A model generated the notes under the pieces. That model made no database searches. It saw nothing but the letters and a program-made list of their open reading frames with translations, and was not told where the DNA came from. This document shows positions 54,442 to 64,000 of a stretch of 64,000 bases of DNA, in pieces; within the stretch, counting starts at the first letter, position 1; each line of letters starts with the position of its first letter. A program made the position numbers and the translations under genes. Origin of the DNA: Antilocapra americana (lineage: Eukaryota; Chordata; Mammalia; Artiodactyla; Antilocapridae); contig ML660211.1 in NCBI GenBank assembly GCA_007570785.1, positions 1,846,250 through 1,910,249 of the forward strand. Direction: 5' to 3'.

Positions 54442-55552
54442 TGTGTGTGTGAAATAGGTGGGGCAATGGTGTTGGCATGAGTGGTGGTCTATAAATGGTT
54501 GACATCCTCCTGGGAGTTTTTCAAGGTGGAAGTTTTCTTCTTTCCTCACTTGAACAGTGCAGATCAAGGGTCCTTCATTTTTGGTACTAATAAGAGTGCT
54601 TTTGGGCTCCATGTTTTTAGATTCCCATAATATGCATTATGGAAAAAATAGAGGAGATTCCATGGTTGTCCAGTGGTCAGGACTCTGAGCTTCCACTGCA
54701 GGGGGCTCAATCCCTGGCCAGGCAGAATTAAGATTCTGTATGTTGCATGGTGTGGCAAAAAAACCCAAAAAACGCAAAGGAACAAAAAAAGAAATAATGT
54801 TGCCATTTTCCTTCCTGTTTATATGTGCCTGTTAAGGAGTTGATAATGTACTCTTCCCCTTTAGTAAACAATGGTAAGAAAGAACTACTTAAACATTATT
54901 AATCATTAGAGATTGCTGATTGCTTTGTCTTTTATATGCCAAAGCAATGAGGAGAAATGGGTTGAGTCAGTTTGTCCTGGGTTTAAACCTCAGTTATGTC
55001 ACTTACTTCATGATCTTGGGCAAGTTCCTTTGCCTCCAAAATAAGACTGAAAAATAGTACCTACCTGAAAGGTTGTTGTTCAGTCGCTAAGTCTGACTTC
55101 TTTGTGAGTCCATGGGTTGTAGCCTGCCAGGCTCGGATTTTCCAGGCAAGAATACTGGAGTGGGTTGCCATTTCCTTCTCCAGGGGATCTTCCTGACCCA
55201 GGAGTTGAACCTGTCTCCTGCATTGGCAGATGGATTCTTTACCACTAACCAGGGAAGCCCCACCTGAAGGGTTGGAAAGTTTAAATAGGTAATTATCAAA
55301 GAGCTTCATATGGTGCCTTGCCCATAAAAGCACCCACAGTGTAGCATGTATTAGGATCCTGTGAATGGCTTTATACTTCTGACACCCAGGGTGACATCTA
55401 ATCTTTTGTTTACCCAACAGGTACCACGAATATTTGTCAATGGAACTTTTATTGGAGGTGCAACTGATACTCATAGGCTTCACAGAGAAGGGAAATTGCT
55501 TCCACTAGTTCACCAGTGTCATTTAAAAAAACGTAAGAGGGAAGAACTTTAG
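47263..55552 (+). CDS. GLRX2: GLRX2, mitochondrial glutaredoxin 2, complete (4 coding exons)
   Basis: Exons 47263-47363, 48824-48887, 54036-54212 and 55421-55552 join in frame to 157 residues plus TAG. Glutaredoxin 2 is a thioltransferase that uses glutathione to reduce protein-glutathione disulfides, and can bind a 2Fe-2S cluster as a dimer. The active site CSYC is at residues 71-74; Ser replacing the usual Pro is the GLRX2 hallmark that permits cluster binding. Cys62 and Cys147 match the structural disulfide of the human enzyme. The TVPRIF turn (114-119) with cis-Pro and the GG-T/D glutathione site (126-130) are present. The first 34 residues have five Arg and no acidic residue, as expected of a mitochondrial presequence. 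The start ATG has A at -3. No lesion was seen. Confidence 0.97.
48824..48887 (+). CDS. GLRX2: GLRX2 coding exon 2, with internal ATG
   Basis: 64 nt, with acceptor TTCATTTTAG and donor GTGAGTG. It encodes [20 protein letters not shown] and Q. Met35 lies in a good context (G at -3 and +4) and could start a cytosolic form. Confidence 0.96.
48990..49110 (-). mobile_element. CHR-type tRNA-derived SINE (GLRX2 intron 2)
   Basis: Antisense: 'tagttccctgacctgggatt', 'gaatcctaaccactgaactg', 'ccagggaagtctc'. Confidence 0.87.
49603..49705 (+). mobile_element. CHR-type tRNA-derived SINE (GLRX2 intron 2)
   Basis: 'aacttccctggcagttcagt', 'caggttcaatctctggtcat' in sense orientation. Confidence 0.87.
49836..51590 (-). 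mobile_element. BovB LINE, 5'-truncated (GLRX2 intron 2)
   Basis: About 1.75 kb antisense, covering the RT region to the 3' end. Frames read [40 protein letters not shown] and [20 protein letters not shown]. The catalytic YADD box is changed to YADN, and a C-terminal frame of 210 codons (49837-50469) stays open. The 5' side stops near 51590 next to a Bov-tA. Confidence 0.95.
51611..51825 (+). mobile_element. Bov-tA SINE (GLRX2 intron 2)
   Basis: A full tRNA-like head and Bov-A body: 'gcttccctggtggctcagat', 'gggttcaatccctgggtcag', 'ctgagcgactttcacttaac'. It abuts the truncated end of the BovB. Confidence 0.94.
51885..52030 (+). repeat. MIR SINE remnant (GLRX2 intron 2)
   Basis: 'gaactcctcaacctcagttt', 'tctcatttgtaaaatggatt' show the MIR core in sense orientation. 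Confidence 0.65.
52100..52445 (+). mobile_element. BovB LINE 3' end fragment (GLRX2 intron 2)
   Basis: 'agactcttgagagtcccttg', 'gaccctgatgctgggaaaga', 'ggttggatggcatcaccgac'. It lies inverted with respect to the BovB 500 bp to its left. Confidence 0.92.
52740..52860 (-). repeat. Possible MER5A-type DNA transposon remnant
   Basis: 'cccactgactcagcatctct' with surrounding sequence resembles the reversed MER5A core. Weak. Confidence 0.3.
53000..53208 (+). mobile_element. Bov-tA SINE (GLRX2 intron 2)
   Basis: 'agtggcaaaaaacctgcttg', 'gggtttgatccctgggtcac', 'tatgtgactgaagcaactca'. Older looking than its neighbours. Confidence 0.88.
53350..53440 (+). mobile_element. CHR-type tRNA-derived SINE (GLRX2 intron 2)
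   Basis: 'gaattccctggtggtccagt', 'aggcttccactgccagggac', 'atgggtttgatcctggttga'. Confidence 0.87.
53530..53770 (+). repeat. MIR SINE, nearly complete (GLRX2 intron 2)
   Basis: 'gtgtggactcagacttgcg'-like start, then 'gggttcaaattccagctcac', 'gtaagttatttacccttctc', 'gtagtgaggtttaaatgaac', 'tgttggcacacagaag', in MIR order. It ends 270 bp before exon 3. Confidence 0.75.
54036..54212 (+). CDS. GLRX2: GLRX2 coding exon 3 (active site)
   Basis: 177 nt, exactly 59 codons, with acceptor TTTTACTTCAG and donor GTGAGTCC. It runs from [20 protein letters not shown] to KMTGERT and carries the CSYC active site. Confidence 0.97.
54402..54450. repeat. (TG)n microsatellite (GLRX2 intron 3)
   Basis: About 48 bp of TG repeats with one GA interruption. 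Confidence 0.95.
54650..54775 (+). mobile_element. CHR-type tRNA-derived SINE (GLRX2 intron 3)
   Basis: 'gagattccatggttgtccag', 'ctgagcttccactgcagggg', 'gctcaatccctggccaggca'. Confidence 0.85.
54950..55350 (+). repeat. MIR SINE split by a Bov-tA (GLRX2 intron 3)
   Basis: The left part ('gtcacttacttcatgatctt', 'gggcaagttcctttgcctcc') and the right part ('ttaaataggtaattatcaaa', 'catatggtgccttgcccata') are one MIR interrupted at about 55076-55261. Confidence 0.7.
55076..55261 (-). mobile_element. Bov-tA SINE with 13-bp target-site duplication (GLRX2 intron 3)
   Basis: Antisense Bov-tA ('gtccatgggttgtagcctgc' to 'ttctttaccactaaccaggg'). ACCTGAAAGGTTG at 55063-55075 and ACCTGAAGGGTTG at 55262-55274 flank it with one mismatch. 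Confidence 0.93.
55421..55552 (+). CDS. GLRX2: GLRX2 coding exon 4 (C-terminus)
   Basis: 132 nt including TAG, with acceptor TTACCCAACAG. It runs from [20 protein letters not shown] to the basic end KKRKREEL. Confidence 0.97.
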   Translation, partial: VPRIFVNGTFIGGATDTHRLHREGKLLPLVHQCHLKKRKREEL

Positions 55553-55715
55553 TGATGCAAGTGCATATAACTTTGCTGGTAATATGTCACTATATATTTA
55601 AAGTGATATTGCCTGATAATGCCGTTTAAATATTTGAAGGTGTTTTAAGTATATGAATTATCTTCGTGAAAAGGTTGTAAAAATAATGAACAATAAATCA
55701 CTGTGTAAACATCTT
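55553..55715 (+). terminator. GLRX2 3'UTR and poly(A) signal
   Basis: AATAAA at 55692-55697, about 140 nt after the stop codon. Cleavage is expected near 55710-55720. This gives a short 3'UTR. Confidence 0.85.
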
Positions 55716-55924
55716 AGTTGCCAATTCTTCAGTAAAAAAGATATCTCAAACTGAAGGAGCAGCTGAGAGGTGACACCCTGGACAGACAGGCATCTGAAGT
55801 GAGTGCAGCAAGGGGCAGTCCTGGGGGACAGCAGCTGCCCAGGTGACATGCCAGTCCTGGGTGACCAAGAACTTGTCTAAGTATTTATGCAGGGACTTGT
55901 TACCAAGCGGAGGATTAAAAGACA

Positions 55925-56040
55925 GACATTTGGGTTATTATGAAGACGTAAGTTTTCAGTGGAAAAAAGCACAATTGTTACTGGGAATGAGGGTTTCAAC
56001 ATAAATTTTGGGGAGACACATTCAGTCCGTAACACCACAA
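55925..56040 (+). repeat. Ancient LTR-like tail
   Basis: 'gggtttcaacataaattttg' and 'gggagacacattcagtccgt' resemble the 3' end of the repeat also seen at 22.74-23.08 kb. Confidence 0.45.
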
Positions 56041-56469
56041 ATTACAGCTGGGTAAAAGTCTTAATATAAATCTAAGGCAAAACTAGGTTTTGGCAGCTGT
56101 ACTTTACAGAATCATAGGTTAGAAGAAAATGGTGACCTGTTTAAGAAAAAGTATGATCTTTTTTTTTTTTTGGTCTTTGATTTTTAATGTTAAGATCTGA
56201 AAGAGACTGTTTAATATTTTTAAAAAACAGGCCATTTCTTCCCCCTCACTTTTATCACTGTTAAACTTAGACATGAATTGCCAAAATATTTATTTAATTG
56301 GGAAGCTGAAAAGCTGCTGGGAAAAAAGGGATTTTTAAAATATATTTGAATTTCATTATTTAGTAATACTAAAAAAATATCCTATTTGAACAATATTTTT
56401 TTAAAGACAAGTTTCCTAATTAAGGTTTAAAATAAAGTTTAGTTTTGCTCCTCTGTGAGGAAATATTTA

Positions 56470-56665
56470 CAGTTGACCCTTGAACAAGGCAGGGACTGGG
56501 GCTCCAAATACTACCTTGAAAATCCAAGTGTAATTTAGAATCAGTCCTCCCCACCCTCAGATTCATCTAGCTACACACTGTCTAATACTGCAGTATTTAT
56601 TACTGAAAAAAATCCATGTCTGAGTGGACCCACACAATTCAAACCCACGTTCCAAGGGTCAACTG
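56470..56665. mobile_element. Tigger2-type MITE with TA target duplication
   Basis: 196 bp. Inverted ends CAGTTGACCCTTGAACAAGG at left and CCAAGGGTCAACTG at right, bracketed by TA on each side (56468-56469, 56666-56667), the mariner/Tigger target signature. No transposase coding. Confidence 0.88.
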
Positions 56666-56939
56666 TAGTTCGTGATCTTCCTTTCTCCATACAGCTGTTT
56701 ACTGCCATCTTTAAATGGAGAATTCTAATATCGAATGAATGTTTACAAAGTTTTGGTTGGTATATTCATATGTAGCTTGTTCTCTTCAATTCCTATGGCT
56801 CAGATCTTAGAACTTTTAATATTAAAGTTTGATGGGAAAATTCAGAGAAAAGAAATCTCTGTAAATTGACACTTGAAATATTTTTATTTGCATAGTCGAG
56901 TTTTGGTGTTACCTTTTCCCAAAGGCAACTTTTTCTATT

Positions 56940-57210
56940 CTTAATTTTGTAATTGAAGTATCGTTGCTTTCTAGTGTTATGTTAGTTTCAGGTATAAAGT
57001 AACATAATTCAGTTATAGATTATATACCTATTATATATATGTGTGTGTGTATATATATTTTCAGATTCTTTCCCCTTGTAGGTTATTTTACAGTATTTAG
57101 TAGTTCCCTGTGCTATGCAGGTGTTGTTAGTTACCTCTTTTATATATAGTAGTCTGTATATGTTAATTCCAAATTCCTAATTTATCCTTTCCCTCTTCCC
57201 AAAGGCAACT
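56940..57210 (-). mobile_element. L1 3'UTR fragment
   Basis: Antisense L1 3'UTR: 'tatgttagtttcaggtataa', 'cagattctttccccttgtag', 'tagttccctgtgctatgcag', 'tagtagtctgtatatgttaa'. Confidence 0.72.
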
Positions 57211-57477
57211 TTGAATAATTTTTTTCCCACAAAAGAATCCTGTTCTAAACACTTTAAAAATGTGTATTTTTATTAAATCTAGTTTTGACTCTATGTAATT
57301 AATACCCATTGGAAAAGAATCCTCAAGCACATATTTTAAATAAACACTGAGGCATTTCAAGACCAGTATTAATGCTCAAACCTTAGTTTCATTTCATTCA
57401 AATACTGTAAGACTGAATATTCAAATAGTGTAAGGTTATAAAATGCAAGGCCAAGAGCCTTAAATCTTGTAAGCCAT

Positions 57478-57670
57478 GCATGCTAAGTCACTTCAGTCGT
57501 GTCCCACTCTGTGGCCCTATGGACTGCAGCCTGCCAGGCTTCTCCGTCCATGGAATTCTCCAGGCAGGAATACTTCAGTGGGTTGCTGAGCCCTCCTCCA
57601 GGGGATCTTCCCTCGAACCTACGTCTCTCATATCTAACCTGCATTGACACTAGTGCCACCTGGAAGCTTC
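57478..57670 (-). mobile_element. Bov-tA SINE, last recognised element before a repeat-free block
   Basis: Antisense: 'ctaagtcacttcagtcgtgt', 'ctatggactgcagcctgcca', 'cattgacactagtgccacct'. Confidence 0.9.
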
Positions 57671-57719
57671 TTATAAGGCATATTATAAAGTTATTCTTTC
57701 AAGAAATAAAAAGACAAAT

Positions 57720-60700
57720 ACTTGATGTGCATAGAGTTTATTTGGTACCGCTATCAAATTCTACAATAATCCAAGTGACCAGAAACAGTTCACATTGTGC
57801 CCACCTGCACTCGATATGATTTATCCAGTATGGGTTTTGCAGGGCTAGACAGGAGAGTCCAGATTTCACAGTATTGGTGGAAACTATTTTGTCATGAAAC
57901 AAATCTCATACATTAATGTTTTATCCATTTTTCTATCAGAAAACAGAATTACATTGTTAGATGTGTTATTTACAGTGATAACTTGGAAGACTCAACAGGG
58001 TATCAGTGAGTTTATCAACAGATCTAGGAAACCCCCGCCCCTCCTTTCAGGGTCCTTTTCCTTTGAAATGGAATGTGTTATAAATCAGACTTTATATACT
58101 TGAAAGCACCAGCTTGACAATTTAAAGTTTTCTCTCGTTTTTATAAAATATTCCTGCTTTAAAAGGCAAAGTAAATGTAAAAATGTGAATGTAATTAAAC
58201 ATCACTGGCCTGGATACTTCTTATTGCAACTGTTTTACAACTATATTCACTTCTCTGAATGAATTGCTGGTAGGCTTGAAAGAAAATATTTGCCTTTTGT
58301 CTTGAAAAGTTCCCTTAAAAAATTAATCATTTTTGGAACTGTACAACTTTATTTTTCATTCAGAATGTTTAAATATGCAACTTGGTCCTTGGAGATCATG
58401 TTACATAGAGTCCAGCTTCTTGGATAATTTGTTATACAAAACAATAAAAAACCTTAAACTATCACAAGGTATTACTGATGTTAACAGTCATGTATGTATA
58501 ACACATCAGTGTCCTAGCTTATCCTGTTAATGGGTGCTTAAACTAATGTACAATCAGATTTTAAAACTTATTAAATTTCCATTCTTTATGTAAAAGAACC
58601 TTCAAGTTCTATACTTCAGAAACACTGACACTATTAAGGCATTACTTAATGAACAGACCCTAAGCAAAGTATGTATGCCTGTGTTGGAGAGCTAGTCATA
58701 GTTTAAGGCAGTCAGAAGGTTCGTTTTTTTTCACTTTAAGGCTCTTATATACTTCAATTTTATTCTATGCAGGCATTAGTCTGTATAATTTAAATACTGA
58801 GTGGTCAAATATAGAAATCAAAGCCTTTATATAAAGAAAATGGGAGATTTTAGAACTAGATTATAACAGTTCTTCCCCAACCAAATTTTTTAAAGCTGAT
58901 TTCATATATCTCATCCCTTAGGAGAATTTCATTATCAGCTGACAATAAGAGGAGGAAAATATAATTCCAATGCATTACAAGTTTTGTCTAGTCACACCTT
59001 ACCAAATCACATGCAGTCCATCTTTAGTAGTGCAACAAAAATATTTTTTCTTGGTTACTATTCATTAATTATATAGTATCTTTGATTTGGCTGTGTGTGG
59101 ATTCTAAACAGTTTGCATTGCAAATAAAGCTTAATAAGGAATTTAAACAGAGGTTTCGATACAATGATTGTGTTGATATAATGTTCCATCAATTATGTGG
59201 TAATGATACATAAAATAGCAAGGCTTTAACCCCATTTATTACCCTTAACAATCCAAGTGTTTATTAAGTGAAACCAGTGAAACATATCTAAATCTAACTT
59301 ACTATTTCTTTTGTTCATGTAGAGATTCTGATAGCTTCTAAAAGCAGAAAAATTTAAATATATTTGAAAATGAAGTATTTTTACTTCTGTTCATAAAATT
59401 AATATAACATGGCAGTACTAAATTAAATAGAAGCAAACTGAAAAATTTTCTTAGGCTCAGAAATACCTATTATATGTTTTCATTGTATTTACAAAATTAA
59501 TTCTCATTGAAAATAATCACATTAATTTCAGTCATAGAATTCTGCAAAGAATCTCCTAAATTTATGTTTCTTTTTACTGATTTCCTATATAATTTGGTAT
59601 TTTCAGAGTTTAGGAAAATGTGTCATTTATTATAATTTCTATTCAAACAGTAAGTTTAACTACATTATTAATTTTCTTTTAATTATTAGTTTTCTACCTG
59701 AAAAATACTACCATAGGATTAATTTTTAAATTAACTTCATAATAATTTTTCAAAAGTAAATAAAACACTTACCAAGTAAAAAAATGTTCAATGTGGATAC
59801 AAGTCTTATTTATAAGACCCTTTTATACTACAAGCCATGTATACAGAAGCATCGTCAGGTACTCGGTAGACCAAAGATTTTGTGGGTAGTCTTTATAATT
59901 ATGGAAAATATGAGCAGAGATGTGCTACTTTCTGAGAGAATTCAGTTATTTATTTTTCAAAGAGTGCTTTTTCTAAGAGCCAGGTACACTTGTAATTGCA
60001 AACAAAGGCTGAATAACTAACCCTACTCAAAAGGCCACAAAATTTCTTCGTACAGCTTATATAAAAGGTATACAAGTTAACTTGATTGGGAAGAGAATTT
60101 ATCAATTTGATTATTGTTCCAGGAGACCTGCCTGTTATTAATTTGAAAAAAAATGTGACCTTAACTCTATGTGGAACAAAAAGCAATCTGCAAAAGATGT
60201 ATCCCAAACCTAAACACTGATGACTTTCTTGTCATTCACTTTATTACTCAAGTAGAGCAGGAGTAGAAAAAGAAAAGACCAAAATGTCAGAAGAAAGGAA
60301 TTTTAAAAGAAAAAAAGGTATAGAAGTAATCTTTCAACAAGTAAGGGACTAGGGAGCAGGTATATGGGCTATTCTAGATTAAATGCATACAGTAAGTACA
60401 CCTAATTAACTGGTTCGACTTACCTTTTTTCCTAATCCCCCTTTGTGCATGTTTCCTTTGCAGCTATCTGACATTTCTCTAGAGGGGTACTGCCGTAACA
60501 AGTCACTCATGTCTGTGGTAGACAAGACTAGAATTTTTCGTTTTTGATTACTTACTGTAAGGGCCTTATTGAGAAATGTATGGGTACCTTTAAGTCAAAT
60601 TAAAATAAGTCCAATAAGTGATCACAATCATTTTCCTTTGTTGTTTAGATGTAGGTTTATTGTGCTTCTAAAGACGTTTCTCACTTAACTATCAGATCCT

Positions 60701-63700
60701 CACATTCATTCAGAAATCCTGTCTTAAATTTCCCAAATAACTTTAAATTGCTTTGCAGAAGAAAAGCCTGATTAACTGATTTTCTATAGTTTATAGATTT
60801 ACCTATTATTTAAAAGGTTAAGCAAATGTTTGTAAAACCATCTTCTTAAGAGTATGAGTTTGTTTTTTAATGGGATCTTAGACTTGGAATATACTACTTC
60901 TTTCTCTTATCAGAGAATGATGACATTTCCCATTCAGAACAGGAGTGTTTAAAAAAATTACTCAGCTTAATGAGCTGTTTTTCTAAAACATGTTATCTTT
61001 CAAAACATATACCCTATTAAAAGTTTTAATTTTAAAGAAATTCTAATTTGTATTGCAAGCCCTCTTCCCAATTTTGACTTTTATACAGATATAAATTCAT
61101 TGATTCTTCTATGATCCAAGGATCAGGATATGTTATTTTTTAAGGATAGAAAAATTGAATCACACAGGTTAAACTGGTTGTCTCCAGTCCCACAGTAAGT
61201 TAGAGTGAAGGAGGCTCCAGGGAGATGATGGTACCTTCCTGTCATTGAGCATTTTCCTCACCAACATTCCCATAAGATGATCACTAAACTAAACAATACA
61301 AGACAGTGTTCCTAAGTGGAATTTCCTAGAAATTTCAACTAAGAAGGGTAGGATTATAAGATTAGTTTTTGTTTTTACTAATTACAACTATATCCTGAAA
61401 ACATTAACGTATTTTCTGGGACATAATGTTTATTTTTCTTAGGATTGTTTTTTTAAAAGCAACATTTTCCTAATTAGCGATAATGCTAAAAGTAATTCAG
61501 AAAATAAACTTTATTACTTGAGAATCTTTTATTCATAACGAGGTAAAAGTTTTTATTTTTCCTATATGACTATGTTATATAGCAACAGAGGTTATTAAGA
61601 TATTAGTTGTGCTTGAAGGGTCACTATGAACTACAAAAGTATACATGTTCACAATTTCTCTGTTTTTCTACTCCTAAAGCAATCATGTATATACATTATT
61701 TCCTAATACCTAAAAAGATAAAAAGTCTTGAATAATTCTATTTTATCCCTTACTCTTGTAAGTAAATATCTTCCCATTTTGTGGGGAAATGAACACTGGA
61801 ATGAGAATGAGGAGGCCGTTTCTACATCTAGGGCTCCAATGTCAAACTCTCTCGGACCTCAGGTTCCTAGCTTAAGTCAAAAAATTACCTTTTACATTTC
61901 TAAGGTTATTTCCAGCTCTAAAGCTCCATGATCTGAAAATAAAGCTACCTTGTGTGGTGGCCTTTAGTTTTCTTTCTCAAATGTTAACATTTAATAGACT
62001 TTTCTATGTGACTTCAAAAAGGTCACAGCTAACCTTACTTCTCTGATGGATTTATTAATATTAGTTCTGAATATTCTGTCTAAAAACAATATAGAAACAG
62101 TATTTAACTGAAGGAAATGAGTGTTTATATTATATTCCACTTAACATTTCTATTAGGAATAAAAAGTTAGATCATGTTATAATTTTTAATTTAAGAAGAC
62201 TTTGTGTTTATGTAATCAATTCAGGTATGATTACATAATTCTGTTAGGTTCTTTAAACTTTAAATTCAATTTGAGCATAATATTGTAATGTATCAAAAGT
62301 AGCTACCATTTCAAATCTAATGCCTGACAGAGGGTAAAAAAACCAGAGATACCAGTAGCTATGTATTTTTGGGGTGTTAGGTAGTGATGCCACTAGCTTT
62401 GCTGACCAAAATATCAGGTAAATCACAATATTTACAAATTGCTACCAGTTGTCTTGAAGGAATGGCTACCTAGCAGATAAAATCAGTATAAATATGTCAA
62501 ATAAGTTTGAAAGGGACATTTTCTTGTCACTCCCAGAGCCCAAATTTCTCATGAAACAGAAGAAAATATACAAATTCTAACATTACTTAATCCTTCTGCC
62601 CCCTAAAACATAAAGTCTCTAACCCCCAAGCACACAGAAGTCCGTGATTTACACTTATTGTTTGACTTTTCATAGTGAGAAGGCTTTAAAAATCCCCAGT
62701 AAATCTTTAAATACATTTAAAGAACAATACATAAAAACTAAAGTTTTATGTGCACATTGTCTTAGACAAGCATGATATAATTGTGAGCAAATATATTGGC
62801 ATTTCAACAGCGTAAAGCTCCCCACCCAGAAGGGGTATTTGCTCAAGGAAATAATGCACTTTATAATGAATAGGAAGTTTAATATACACAAATAAGAAAA
62901 ATTTAATTTCCTATAGACTGGTAAGTGGTAATTGGTAATATGCCACTCAAAAATTGCCTTTCAAACCTGAAAGACCTAGCTTGCTTATTTTTTTACACTA
63001 TCAAAAAAGAATATTTTGCCACAAATGAATAGTAGACAAAAAGAGAGGAGGATGCCAACATGTTTACAATTAGAAATATCTAAAAACCCATTTATAGTTG
63101 GCTAAAAAAATAATTAAAACAATATTTTAAAGTAAGATAAAAGCTAATCTGGTTATAGTTGAGATTTTATGTCATATTTTTCAGATTATGAGTAGGGGAA
63201 GTTAAATGCTTGAAACATCTTAAATTTTCAATTATGAATATGAAAAAATGTGTCCCTACATGTGGCTATGTTGGAATAAGCCACAGGAAACCATCCAGTC
63301 ATGCCCCTCACAGCAATAAACAAACCAAAATAGACTTCCTCAGCTGACACAAACTTTAGTATCTCTTCTCAAAGGTTTCCATTATGTTTCTGGTTAATGG
63401 TAAACAATCCTGTAAGTGTAAATTAACCCTCAGAAACAGAGTATCTTTTTCACTGACAGGGAATGCTGCTATTCATGTGATGGGAGAAGACTGTTAAAGC
63501 GATTTGTAAAACTCACTCATAAGCAAATGTCTTGGTTGTTGTTTTATCCCCTTGGTATAAAAATTTACAAGGAGTTTCATAATCAGTCACAGTACATGGT
63601 CCAGTGCATTTCAGAGTATTTGGACATTATCAAAGCTGTCCTTTACCAATGAAAACATTTAAGGAAAATTAAAGGCATTTCTCAAACAAATGACATGATA

Positions 63701-64000
63701 TAGGACTACTTACACTTTTGGCTCCCACTTCTTTTAAGTACAAATGTGATCATTCACCAAAGCAGAACTGTTTGACTATTTTACAGTGTCTCAACAAGAA
63801 GTTCTCTGTTAGGCAGAGGGGGCTACAGTGTATTCTGAAGCTATTTCCCAAAATCTAGTTTAGCAGAAAGAACTTTGGGCTCATCTTATTGTTCCTTCTT
63901 TTTTTTTTCCCGTAAGGTAACCCTTCCATTATGCACATACAGTACCATTGTCTGACTTCTTTCAGTGGATTAAGATTAGCTGGGAAGTAGCTGTGTGTTT
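57720..64000 (-). other. Repeat-free AT-rich block; candidate 3'UTR of RO60
   Basis: No SINE, BovB or L1 is recognisable over 6.3 kb, against roughly one element per kilobase or two elsewhere in the intergenic DNA. Open frames are all short. In mammals RO60 (Ro 60-kDa autoantigen, which binds Y RNA) lies next to GLRX2 in convergent orientation, so its 3' end should fall here on the minus strand. A minus-strand AATAAA (plus-strand 57737-57742) with a U-rich sequence beyond it is a candidate poly(A) site. I did not find the RO60 C-terminal codons, so the coding end would lie beyond 64000. It could equally be ordinary intergenic DNA. Confidence 0.35.

Noticed and set aside
57894..63900. RO60 coding exons on the minus strand
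   Set aside because: I looked for codons of the conserved RO60 C-terminus and found none; only short open frames occur, so only a 3'UTR is proposed.

Overview
This is mammalian nuclear DNA from a cud-chewing artiodactyl (cattle, sheep, goat, buffalo or deer type). Evidence: long introns with GT-AG junctions, two CpG islands, and very dense ruminant-lineage repeats (BovB LINEs, Bov-A2 and Bov-tA SINEs, cetartiodactyl tRNA-derived SINEs, L1). I cannot fix the species. Most of the window is repeat, and the coding content is two well-recognised genes.

Layout. (1) About 1-21.4 kb, minus strand: the 5' half of CDC73 (parafibromin, PAF1-complex subunit, tumour suppressor). Exons 1 to 8 were mapped to the base: 21060-21190, 18464-18569, 14533-14602, 12506-12568, 12374-12426, 8876-8964, 4968-5184 and 964-1062. 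Their lengths (131, 106, 70, 63, 53, 89, 217, 99 nt) are those I recall for the human gene and encode residues 1-276; the rest of the gene lies off the left edge. A CpG-island promoter with CGG-type triplet runs sits at about 20.8-21.8 kb. (2) 21.8-46.6 kb: an intergenic tract made almost wholly of transposable elements, including a near full-length antisense BovB (40.17-43.5 kb), two L1 copies broken by later insertions, an ERV-type solo LTR inside a tRNA-derived SINE (33.4-35.1 kb), hAT and Tigger-like DNA transposon remnants, and an MLT1-type LTR. (3) 46.8-55.7 kb, plus strand: complete GLRX2 (mitochondrial glutaredoxin 2). It has four coding exons (47263-47363, 48824-48887, 54036-54212, 55421-55552) joining in frame to 157 residues with the CSYC active site, a GC-box-rich CpG promoter and a clear poly(A) signal. 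(4) 57.7-64 kb: an AT-rich tract without recognisable ruminant SINEs or LINEs, in sharp contrast to the rest. By synteny (human 1q31 order RO60 - GLRX2 - CDC73) it may be the 3'UTR and 3' flank of RO60 on the minus strand; this is inference, as no RO60 coding exon is in the window.

CDC73 and GLRX2 are divergently transcribed from separate CpG islands about 26 kb apart. No functional link between them is implied. CDC73 acts in transcription elongation and chromatin in the nucleus; GLRX2 acts in glutathione-dependent redox control and Fe-S cluster binding, mainly in mitochondria.

I found no convincing new biological system. The items most worth checking are the triplet runs beside CDC73 exon 1, a possible upstream non-coding GLRX2 exon, inverted SINEs flanking GLRX2 exon 3, the repeat-free 57.7-64 kb block, an unassigned 114-codon ORF with a membrane segment at 31.1 kb, and several well-preserved nested insertions with target-site duplications.
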